From: Myxococcales bacterium
Lineage (GTDB): Bacteria; Myxococcota; Polyangia; Fen-1088
NCBI GenBank assembly: GCA_003153875.1
Contig: PMBY01000467.1
Coordinates: forward strand, 1-5,043
Length of the DNA stretch: 5,043 nt
Reading direction: 5' to 3'
Below are positions 1-5,043 of this stretch, piece by piece. A program made the position numbers and the translations under genes. Each line of letters starts with the position of its first letter. Position 1 is the stretch's first letter. The notes under the pieces are model-generated. The model had not been told where the DNA came from and did no database searches. It worked only from the letters and a program-made list of their open reading frames with translations.

Positions 1-40
1 GGAAGATTCTGTCAACCGATGGTGCTAAAAGACGGGAGCC

Positions 41-349
41 ATGCCGCGCATTCAACCTGACGAGGTCCGAACCATTGCGACGCTCGCCCGCCTGCGCCTG
101 TCGCCGGCGGAGATCGAGCGGATGACCCATGAATTGGACGCGATCCTCGAGTACATCGACACGGTGAAGAACCTGGACACGGGAGACACCGAGCCCATGA
201 CCCACGCCGTGCCCTTCGACTGTCCTCTGCGCCAGGACGAGCCCGCGCCGTCGCTGTCGGTTGAGGAGGCTCTGCAGAACGCGCCCCGGCGACGCGACTC
301 CTTCTTCGAAGTACCGCGCATCGTTCCCGGCGCAGGCGAGGGAACCTAG
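41..349 (+). CDS. gatC: Glutamyl/aspartyl-tRNA amidotransferase subunit C (GatC)
   Basis: Small subunit of the GatCAB amidotransferase, which amidates Glu-tRNA(Gln) and/or Asp-tRNA(Asn) in the cytoplasm. GatC has no catalytic site; in the family it wraps around the GatA-GatB interface and stabilises GatA. The 102-residue product fits the usual length of about 95-100. Family features are visible: the N-terminal helix with LARLRL (residues 15-20), the amphipathic helix ELDAILEYID (31-40), the 'TEPM' turn (50-53), the conserved LRQDEP block (63-68), and a C-terminal FFEVPRIV segment (88-95) that is the usual GatC end. The ATG at 41 gives the canonical N-terminus; a GGGAG at 34-38 is a rather close ribosome site. 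It is first in a gatC-gatA-gatB operon, with only 2 nt before gatA. The operon promoter is not clear in the 40 bases present upstream. Confidence 0.97.
   Translation: MPRIQPDEVRTIATLARLRLSPAEIERMTHELDAILEYIDTVKNLDTGDTEPMTHAVPFDCPLRQDEPAPSLSVEEALQNAPRRRDSFFEVPRIVPGAGEGT
338..343 (+). promoter_or_regulatory. Ribosome binding site of gatA
   Basis: GAGGGA lies inside the last codons of gatC, 8 nt before the gatA ATG at 352. It supports that start and tight translational coupling of gatC and gatA. Confidence 0.6.
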
Positions 350-351
350 CC

Positions 352-1827
352 ATGGCTTCGCCGCAGGTGAAGGGTGCCTCCATCGCCGAATTGGCCGATG
401 GGGTGCGCGCGCGCAAGTGGAAGGCCCGCGAATTGGTCGAGTCTTACCTCGACCGCATCCGCCGCCTGGATGGCCGGCTGGGCTGCTACTTGCTGGTCGA
501 CGCCGACGGAGCCCGACGGCGCGCGGACGAGGTCGATGCCACCGTGGCCGCGGGCCGAGACCCGGGCCTGCTGGCGGGCGTGCCCATTGGTCTGAAAGAT
601 ATCTTCGTGACCCGCGGGCTGGAAACCACGGCCGGGTCGAAGATTCTGCGCGGCTTCGTGCCGCCCTATGAGTCGACGGTCTCCGCGCGTTTGGCTGCGG
701 CGGGCGCCATCGCCCTGGGCAAGCTGAACATGGACGAGTTCGCCATGGGCTCGTCGAACGAGAACAGCGCGTTTGCGCCGGTGCACAATCCCTGGGATCT
801 GGAGCGCGTGCCCGGCGGATCCTCGGGCGGCTCGGCGGCTTCGGTGGCGGCGTCGCTGTGTGCGGGCAGCCTGGGCACTGACACGGGCGGCTCGATTCGA
901 CAGCCGGCCTCCCTGTGCGGTGTCGCGGGAATGAAGCCGACCTACGGTCGTGTCTCACGCTATGGCGTCATAGCTTTTGCCTCGTCGCTGGATCACCCGG
1001 GTCCCTTCGGCCGGACCGTCGAGGACGTGGCCACGCTCCTGGAAGTCATCGCCGGTCACGATGCCTGCGACGCGACTTCGATTCCCTCGCCGGTGGGCCG
1101 CTACCGACAGGCCTGCGCCGCTGGGCTCGCCGGCATGCGCGTGGGCGTGCCCGAGGAATACTTCCAGGCCGGCATGGATCCCGAGGTGGAGGCCGCGGTG
1201 CGCGGGGCCATCGACGAGATCGCGCGAGCTGGCGCCAAGCTGGTGCCGGTCTCGCTGCCTCACACCCAATATGCGGTCGCGACCTACTATCTGGTGTGCA
1301 CAGCCGAGGCCTCGTCGAACCTGGCGCGCTACGACGGCGTTCGCTACGGCCATCGCACGGCCGAGGCCGCGTCGCTGGACGAGCTGTACAGCAAGACCCG
1401 CGGCGAGGGTTTCGGCGCCGAGCCCAAGCTCCGGATCATCCTTGGCACCTACGTGCTGCGCTCGGGCTACTACGAGGCCTACTACGGCAAGGCGCTGCGC
1501 GTGCGGCGCAAGATCGCCGACGATTTCCGCGCGGTGTTCGACCAGTGCGACGTTCTGGCCACGCCCACCTCGCCCACTGCGGCTTTCAAGCTGGGTGAGC
1601 GCCAGGCCGACCCCCTGCAGATGTATCTGGCCGACATCTATACTGTGGCGCCAGCCCTGGCTGGCGTGCCCGCCCTGTCCCAGTGCTGCGGGTTCACCAA
1701 AGGCAGCCTGCCCATCGGGTTGCAGATCATCGGACCGCCGCTGGGCGAGGAAGCCGTGTTCCGCGTGGCTGGCGAGTACCAGCGCCACAGCGACTGGCAC
1801 AAGCGACTTCCCGAGGATCCGTCATGA
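352..1827 (+). CDS. gatA: Glutamyl/aspartyl-tRNA amidotransferase subunit A (GatA), amidase
   Basis: Catalytic glutaminase subunit of GatCAB. It hydrolyses glutamine and passes the ammonia through a channel to GatB. The 491-residue product is close to the family norm of about 485. It shows the amidase-signature fold with the complete Ser-cisSer-Lys triad: Lys82 in PIGLKDIF, Ser157 in the GGSSGGSAAS motif, and Ser181 (nucleophile) in GTDTGGSIRQPA. Arg361 and Asp428 occupy the positions of the glutamine-binding Arg and Asp of the structurally known enzymes, at the same spacing from the triad. The GatA-specific segment with GEGFG (351-355), LGTYVLRSGYYEAYY (364-378) and the C-terminal GSLPIGLQIIGPP (451-463) separates it from general amidases. 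The start at 352 is supported by an upstream GAGGGA. The TGA overlaps the gatB ATG (ATGA), so the two are probably translationally coupled. Nothing looks broken. Confidence 0.98.
   Translation: MASPQVKGASIAELADGVRARKWKARELVESYLDRIRRLDGRLGCYLLVDADGARRRADEVDATVAAGRDPGLLAGVPIGLKDIFVTRGLETTAGSKILRGFVPPYESTVSARLAAAGAIALGKLNMDEFAMGSSNENSAFAPVHNPWDLERVPGGSSGGSAASVAASLCAGSLGTDTGGSIRQPASLCGVAGMKPTYGRVSRYGVIAFASSLDHPGPFGRTVEDVATLLEVIAGHDACDATSIPSPVGRYRQACAAGLAGMRVGVPEEYFQAGMDPEVEAAVRGAIDEIARAGAKLVPVSLPHTQYAVATYYLVCTAEASSNLARYDGVRYGHRTAEAASLDELYSKTRGEGFGAEPKLRIILGTYVLRSGYYEAYYGKALRVRRKIADDFRAVFDQCDVLATPTSPTAAFKLGERQADPLQMYLADIYTVAPALAGVPALSQCCGFTKGSLPIGLQIIGPPLGEEAVFRVAGEYQRHSDWHKRLPEDPS
1813..1817 (+). 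promoter_or_regulatory. Ribosome binding site of gatB
   Basis: GAGGA sits in the last codons of gatA, 6 nt before the ATG at 1824. The reading frame is open further upstream, back to an ATG at 1683, but that extension lies entirely inside gatA and its translation does not resemble GatB. This site therefore decides the start at 1824. Confidence 0.65.
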
Positions 1828-3263
1828 GCCTTGATCGATATGAGGCGGTCATTGGGTTGGAGGTGCACGTGCACCTGGCCAGCCGTTCCAAGATCTTTTC
1901 CTCGTCGTCGACTGCCTTCGGCGAGGAGCCCAATTCCTGCACCGATCCCGTGTGTCTGGGCCTGCCGGGCGCCTTGCCGGTGCTCAACCGGGCTGTGGTG
2001 GACGCGGCGGTGCGGCTGGGTCTGGCCGTAGGTTCGCACATCCGGCCGCGCTGCCGTTTCGCGCGCAAGCACTACTTCTACCCGGATCTGCCCAAGGGGT
2101 TTCAGATCTCGCAATATGAAGAACCCTTGTGCGAAGGCGGCGCAGTAGAGTTCCGTGTGGCAGGGGAAGCGCGGCGAGTGCACCTGACCCGCATTCACCT
2201 GGAGGACGACGCGGGCAAGAACATTCACGACGATTCGGGCGTCAGCTTCGTGGACTTCAATCGTGCGGGCGTGCCCCTGGTTGAGATCGTGAGCGAGCCC
2301 GACATTCGCTCGTCGGAAGAAGCGGCCGAGTACATGCGCGCGCTGCGCACCCTGGTGCGGACCTTGGGGATCAGCGACGGCAACATGGAAGAGGGCTCGC
2401 TTCGTTGCGACGCCAACGTGTCCCTGCGATTGCACGGCGTCGAGAAGTTGGGCACCAAGGCCGAGCTGAAGAACATCAACTCGTTCAAACACGTGCGCGA
2501 GGCCATCGAGCACGAGATCCGGCGCCAGGCCGTCGTGCTGGATCGGGGTGAGGCGGTGGTGCAGGAAACCCGGCTCTGGGATCCGGAGCGCGGCCTCTCG
2601 CAATCCATGCGCAGCAAAGAGCACGCGCATGACTACCGCTATTTTCCCGAGCCCGACCTGCCGCCCCTGGCTGTGGACCAAGCATGGATCGAGCAAGCGC
2701 GACGATCGTTGCCGGAGTTGCCCGAGAACCGCTATCGCCGCTACACCAGCGAACTAGGGCTGTCCGCGCAGGACGCGGGGGTGCTGATCTCCGAGCGCGA
2801 GGTCGCGGATTACTTCGACGCCGCAAGCAAGGTCGGCACCGCGCCGGCGAAGAAGGTGGCCAACTGGATCATCAATGAGGTGCTGGCCCGCGTGGCCGAT
2901 GCGCGTGCGCTGGCTGCCGCGGACCTGCCCGTGCCCGCGGCGGCCCTGGCCGAGTTGGTGGATCTGGTCGAGAAGGGCACGCTATCGGGCAAGCTGGCCA
3001 AGGACGTGTTCGGTCGCATGTGGCAGGAGAAACGGCGAGCCGGCGACATCGTGGCCAGCGAGTCAGTGGCGCTGGTGTCCGACGTTGGCCTCATCGAAGA
3101 AACCTGCAAGAAGATCGTCGCCGCGCACCCGGACGAGGTGGCGCGCTTTCGGGCGGGCCAGAGCAAGCTGCTCGGCTTCTTCGTGGGCAAGGTGATGAAG
3201 GAAATGGGCGGCAAAGCCGACCCCAAGACCGCCAACGAAATCCTGCAGCGGCTGCTGGCCTAG
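1824..3263 (+). CDS. gatB: Glutamyl/aspartyl-tRNA amidotransferase subunit B (GatB)
   Basis: tRNA-binding and kinase-like subunit of GatCAB. It phosphorylates the Glu or Asp on the misacylated tRNA and then amidates it with ammonia from GatA. The 479-residue product matches the usual 475-480. The cradle domain contains IGLEVHVHL (10-18), CLGLPGALPVLN (44-55), YFYPDLPKGFQISQY (84-98), HLEDDAGK (125-132, acidic residues of the ATP/Mg site), DFNRAGVPLVEIVSEPD (144-160), LRCDANVSL (193-201), KNINSF (216-221) and DYRYFPEPDLPPL (270-282). Residues from about 330 to 479 form the helical YqeY-like tail that contacts tRNA. Oddity: the metal-binding family pattern has two Cys pairs near residues 25-44, but here the first pair reads FSSSS and the second segment reads SCTDPVC, leaving only Cys39 and Cys44, so zinc is probably not bound. 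The start overlaps the gatA stop. It is the last gene of the operon. Confidence 0.98.
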   Translation: MSLDRYEAVIGLEVHVHLASRSKIFSSSSTAFGEEPNSCTDPVCLGLPGALPVLNRAVVDAAVRLGLAVGSHIRPRCRFARKHYFYPDLPKGFQISQYEEPLCEGGAVEFRVAGEARRVHLTRIHLEDDAGKNIHDDSGVSFVDFNRAGVPLVEIVSEPDIRSSEEAAEYMRALRTLVRTLGISDGNMEEGSLRCDANVSLRLHGVEKLGTKAELKNINSFKHVREAIEHEIRRQAVVLDRGEAVVQETRLWDPERGLSQSMRSKEHAHDYRYFPEPDLPPLAVDQAWIEQARRSLPELPENRYRRYTSELGLSAQDAGVLISEREVADYFDAASKVGTAPAKKVANWIINEVLARVADARALAAADLPVPAAALAELVDLVEKGTLSGKLAKDVFGRMWQEKRRAGDIVASESVALVSDVGLIEETCKKIVAAHPDEVARFRAGQSKLLGFFVGKVMKEMGGKADPKTANEILQRLLA

Positions 3264-3279
3264 CTAGTTGACTGGCTGG
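3260..3279 (+). terminator. Possible hairpin at the end of the gatCAB operon
   Basis: CTAGCTAG (3260-3267) and CTGGCTGG (3272-3279) can form an 8-bp RNA stem with a TTGA loop: six Watson-Crick pairs and two G-U pairs. The 5' arm begins in the gatB stop codon region. No U-tract follows, so it is not a textbook intrinsic terminator. On the opposite strand the G-U pairs become A-C mismatches, so the fold works only in the gatCAB transcript. Chance occurrence is possible. Confidence 0.25.
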
Positions 3280-3282
3280 TTC

Positions 3283-3309
3283 ACCACAGAGAGCACAGAG
3301 AACACACAG
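3283..3309. repeat. Three-unit 9-bp CACAGAG-type repeat
   Basis: Three head-to-tail 9-mers follow gatB: ACCACAGAG (3283-3291), AGCACAGAG (3292-3300) and AACACACAG (3301-3309). The units share an A-N-N-ACAGAG core, with one change in the third. From memory, similar 'CCACAGAG...CACAGAG' strings recur between genes in many environmental bacterial genomes; I cannot confirm that here. The repeat lies in the convergent gap between gatB and the lipoprotein gene and is probably non-coding. Confidence 0.6.
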
Positions 3310-3324
3310 CCCAGGAAATGCTGG

Positions 3325-4380
3325 CTAGTCGCACACCCCGATTTCCGAGAGAGTGGTCTCGACGATGAAGTCGGACCCGGTCACGTGACGCTCGGCAAAG
3401 AAGATGTGCATAGGATAGAGTTCGCCCTTGCTAAGGCCGAGCGTGGCGGCTTGGGCATCGAGATCAACGGTCTGGCTCTCAGCCTCGTGAATGCCGCCCA
3501 GATCGATCGCGAGCTTGCGGTTGATGAACACCCAGACGTCGTCGTCTCCGGAGAAAGTGAAGGTTTCGCCGCCCTGGTAGCGAAAGCGGGTCGGTATCTC
3601 GACGGTGAAGTGATAGTTGTGCGGCTCCCCTTCGTTGCCGAAAAGCTGATTGTCGATGGGAAAGAAAGCCATGTTTTCGTAGGCGTAGACGCCCTGCTTG
3701 CTGGCGGACGGCGAAAGCGGCAGACTGATGGTGGCCGAGAGGTTCACGCCGGGCACATCCCTGTACCACTCGTTGAAGGTATCCGGGCCGCTGACCGAAT
3801 GCGAGACCCCGCTGTAGACCGGCTTGTCGTCTGGCCCCAGGTCCGGAGCCACGATGCCACGGTCGTCGTACAGCCATTGCAGCGGTTCCATGTCCGGGAA
3901 GCTGGTGTGGAAGTCGCGAATCGTGGCGACCAGCGTGGGTTGCTTGGGCAGCGGCGCATCGCACGCGCCCCACAGGTTGTTGGTGCAGGTCCGGTTGCCA
4001 CTGCCGCAGACGCTGGTACAGGTCTCCACAACCGGCGCGACCTCACAGATTCCCGTTTTCTCGTTTTCGCAAAGCTGCGTGCCCTGGCCGCAGTCGTTCG
4101 TACAAGGAAGCTGGGTGCTGGGGATGACGCAGGCCTTCCACTGCTCGTTCTCGCATTCCTGGGTCCCCTGCCCGCACACGCCTTGGCACGAACGCGTAGC
4201 GGGAGGTACCTCGCAACCCTGCCAGGCGCCGGTGCGGCAGGTTTGCAGGCCTTCGCCGCATGCCGTCGAACACGGGCGCGTCTGGCCGGCTGTTCCACAG
4301 ACGTCGACGTGCAAGCCTCGATGGTGGCAGGCAGCCACGCTAATCAAGGCTATCGCCAACAACAGATTTGGGGCCCTCAT
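3325..4380 (-). CDS. Predicted lipoprotein with four Cys-rich repeats and a fibro-slime domain
   Basis: A 351-residue exported protein of unknown specific role. The N-terminus is a lipoprotein signal: Arg2, a hydrophobic stretch (residues 5-17) and a VAAC lipobox, giving lipidated Cys18 followed by His, so outer-membrane or surface anchoring is likely. Residues 37-148 are four Cys-rich repeats of exactly 28 residues, pattern C-x3-C-G-x-G-x3-C-x7-C. Residues about 150-345 match the fibro-slime (PA14-like) family: IRDFH (154-158), FNEWYRDVPGVN (202-213), FFPIDNQLF (239-247), HNYHFTVEI (254-262), FTFSGDDDVWVFINRKLAIDLGGIH (274-298) and FFAERH (327-332). The GDDD and DLGG acidic clusters suggest calcium-dependent binding, as in PA14 adhesins (inference). 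An in-frame TAA lies two codons before the ATG, so translation cannot start further upstream, although no good ribosome site is visible. It runs convergent to gatB and divergent from the gene at 4517. A role in adhesion or extracellular matrix is plausible but unproven. Confidence 0.9.
   Translation of the reverse strand: MRAPNLLLAIALISVAACHHRGLHVDVCGTAGQTRPCSTACGEGLQTCRTGAWQGCEVPPATRSCQGVCGQGTQECENEQWKACVIPSTQLPCTNDCGQGTQLCENEKTGICEVAPVVETCTSVCGSGNRTCTNNLWGACDAPLPKQPTLVATIRDFHTSFPDMEPLQWLYDDRGIVAPDLGPDDKPVYSGVSHSVSGPDTFNEWYRDVPGVNLSATISLPLSPSASKQGVYAYENMAFFPIDNQLFGNEGEPHNYHFTVEIPTRFRYQGGETFTFSGDDDVWVFINRKLAIDLGGIHEAESQTVDLDAQAATLGLSKGELYPMHIFFAERHVTGSDFIVETTLSEIGVCD
3937..4272 (-). repeat. 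Four tandem 84-bp units encoding 28-residue Cys-rich repeats
   Basis: The first Cys of each unit falls at residues 37, 65, 93 and 121 of the lipoprotein. All four units keep the same internal spacing: Cys at +4, +11 and +19. A Gly pair (CGxG) follows the second Cys, and Trp precedes the last Cys by three residues in units 1, 2 and 4. The units differ a good deal in sequence, so this is an old protein repeat, not a recent DNA duplication. Four Cys per unit suggests two disulfides each in the periplasm or outside the cell. Confidence 0.85.
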
Positions 4381-4516
4381 GACGGATTAGGATACTACCC
4401 CGAGCGAACAAATCCCCATGTCAAACGGCCACCCTGTTCTCTGGTGAACGTGTACACTACGTTTCGTCCGGACGAGGGCCGGGCCAACCAACCGTAACGA
4501 GACGAGGAGAGAGAAC
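4381..4516. promoter_or_regulatory. Divergent intergenic region with presumed promoters for both flanking genes
   Basis: 136 bases separate two divergent start codons, so at least one promoter each way is expected. Rightward, the best -10-like box is TACACT (4453-4458), with no good -35. Leftward, a perfect TTGACA lies at 4424-4419, but the nearest -10-like box, TAGTAT (4397-4392), is 21 bases away, which is too long for a standard promoter. Possible operator elements are the 8-bp palindrome GTGTACAC (4450-4457) and the inverted repeat GTTC-N6-GAAC (4436-4449) just before it. None is decisive. Confidence 0.4.
4505..4509 (+). promoter_or_regulatory. Ribosome binding site of the gene at 4517
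   Basis: AGGAG with 7 nt to the ATG at 4517 is a strong, well-spaced Shine-Dalgarno site. It is the best translation signal in the right half of the window and argues that the edge-truncated reading frame is a real gene. Confidence 0.75.
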
Positions 4517-5043
4517 ATGAGAACTGTGTGGCGACTGCTGCCGATGCTGCTGGTGATGGGGTTCGCGCCCAATGCGAGCGCGGGGTCAAAGACAACATCG
4601 GATGAACCCCAGCTCAACGCATGCGGGTGCTACAAGAATCCGGCGGGGGTTTGCCTTTGCGGAAGGAAGGCCAAGTGCGAGTGTCCGGGCGAGTGCGAGC
4701 CCAAGGGCTGCGCCGAGAAACGCGAGAAGGACTACGACCGAGAGATTCAGGCGGAGACCAAGCGCGCACAAGAGACCGAGAAGAAGCAACAGGAAGAGGC
4801 AGCCGAGAAGAAGAAACGCGAAGCTGAGGCACCGACTGAAGAAATCGTTTCCCCTGAGGTCGTCGCCGATGGCGAGGCTGCCTCTGACGGCAGCGGGGCC
4901 GCAGACCCGAATCAGCCCAAGGACAAGAAAGGCAAGGACGGCAAGAAGGGCAAGAAGATCGAGAAGACCGAGAAGAGCAAGAAGACCGAGAAGGCTGACA
5001 AGACCGACAAGACCGAAAAGTCTGCGAAGACCGACAAGACCGA
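4517..5043 (+). CDS. Exported Cys-rich protein with Lys-rich repeat tail (3'-partial)
   Basis: An open frame of 175 codons runs off the right edge without a stop; I do not recognise the family. Residues 1-22 form a Sec signal peptide: Arg2 and Arg6, a hydrophobic core around LLPMLLVMGF (7-16), and an ASA cleavage site (20-22) before Gly23. There is no lipobox Cys. Residues 36-65 hold eight Cys at 36, 38, 46, 48, 54, 56, 60 and 65, that is three CxC pairs plus two single Cys, suited to metal binding or four disulfides. Residues 66-105 are strongly charged (Glu/Lys/Arg) and probably helical or coiled coil. Residues 106-134 are a Pro/Ala/Gly/acidic linker. From residue 135 the protein is Lys-rich, with ten K-x-E/D-like tripeptides from residue 147 onward. 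The strong AGGAG and the signal peptide fix the start. A histone-like tail is an alternative reading, but the signal peptide argues against a DNA-binding role. Confidence 0.8.
   Translation, partial: MRTVWRLLPMLLVMGFAPNASAGSKTTSDEPQLNACGCYKNPAGVCLCGRKAKCECPGECEPKGCAEKREKDYDREIQAETKRAQETEKKQQEEAAEKKKREAEAPTEEIVSPEVVADGEAASDGSGAADPNQPKDKKGKDGKKGKKIEKTEKSKKTEKADKTDKTEKSAKTDKT
4955..5043 (+). repeat. 9-bp tandem repeat encoding K-x-E/D tripeptides
   Basis: Ten consecutive 9-bp units based on AAGACCGAG or AAGACCGAC run in frame to the window edge (the last unit is cut by one base) and probably continue. The translation is KIE, KTE, KSK, KTE, KAD, KTD, KTE, KSA, KTD, KT(D/E). Five units carry AAGACCGA followed by C, G or A, and a sixth carries it up to the edge. 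The array has the sequence uniformity expected of slippage-prone DNA. It gives the encoded protein a highly basic, disordered tail. Confidence 0.85.

Noticed and set aside
2..28. Possible tail of an upstream gene: a frame open from the left edge ending in TAA at 26-28.
   Set aside because: Only eight codons are visible and other frames are open too, so it cannot be told from chance.
23..31. TGCTAAAAG as an extended -10 promoter for gatC.
   Set aside because: No -35 lies at the right distance and it is only about 10 bases from the ATG. The operon promoter is more likely beyond the left edge.
955..1800. Long antisense and alternate-frame open frames across gatA (for example 955-1800 on -, 977-1834 on +).
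   Set aside because: They lie fully inside gatA, whose frame carries all the amidase motifs. Their translations are Arg/Pro/Ala-rich in the way typical of high-GC shadow frames.
1638..2696. A 352-codon antisense frame spanning the gatA-gatB junction.
   Set aside because: It runs opposite two well-conserved genes, has no family motif that I can see and has no ribosome site of its own.
3268..4497. A 409-codon open frame on the + strand covering the whole lipoprotein gene and the divergent gap.
   Set aside because: Its translation has no recognisable domain or signal, while the opposite strand encodes an unmistakable lipoprotein with fibro-slime motifs and regular Cys repeats. It also reads through the CACAGAG repeat. 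It is a high-GC antisense shadow.
4586..4832. Short frames on both strands inside the right-edge gene (4586-4789 and 4614-4832 on -, 4621-4827 on +).
   Set aside because: The frame from 4517 has the ribosome site, signal peptide and patterned Cys. The others are low-complexity shadows of it.
4919..5043. Lys-rich tail read as a histone H1-like or AlgP-like DNA-binding protein.
   Set aside because: The protein begins with a clear Sec signal peptide and ASA cleavage site, so it should leave the cytoplasm. The repeat also alternates Lys with Glu/Asp, unlike the Lys-Ala-Pro tails of those proteins.

Overview
The window most likely comes from a high-GC bacterium, probably Myxococcota or another former deltaproteobacterial lineage. 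That is an inference from three things: G/C-ending codon use, a complete bacterial gatCAB operon, and a secreted lipoprotein that joins Cys-rich repeats to a 'fibro-slime' (PA14-like) domain, an architecture common in that group. No marker gene in the window fixes the taxon.

Bases 41-3263 (+) hold gatC, gatA and gatB, packed with a 2-nt gap and then a 4-nt ATGA overlap. Together they encode the tRNA-dependent amidotransferase that converts Glu-tRNA(Gln) to Gln-tRNA(Gln) and/or Asp-tRNA(Asn) to Asn-tRNA(Asn). All GatA catalytic and substrate residues are in place. GatB has lost most of the Cys4 zinc site seen in the metal-binding versions.

Bases 3264-3324 are a short convergent gap. A G-U-containing hairpin starts in the gatB stop codon, followed by three 9-bp CACAGAG-type repeats. 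Bases 3325-4380 (-) encode a lipoprotein with four Cys-rich repeats of exactly 28 residues and a C-terminal fibro-slime domain.

Bases 4381-4516 are a divergent promoter region. At 4517 (+) a second exported protein begins and runs off the right edge. It has a Sec signal peptide, a compact eight-Cys motif, a charged helical stretch and a Lys-rich tail built on a 9-bp tandem repeat. This gene is easy to miss because it has no stop codon in the window.

The left half is conserved translation machinery. The right half is a divergent pair of cell-surface or periplasmic Cys-rich proteins with no visible functional link to gatCAB. I see no mobile element, CRISPR array, tRNA or rRNA. I see no convincing new multi-gene system; the unfamiliar material is the two Cys-rich exported proteins and the small repeats around them.
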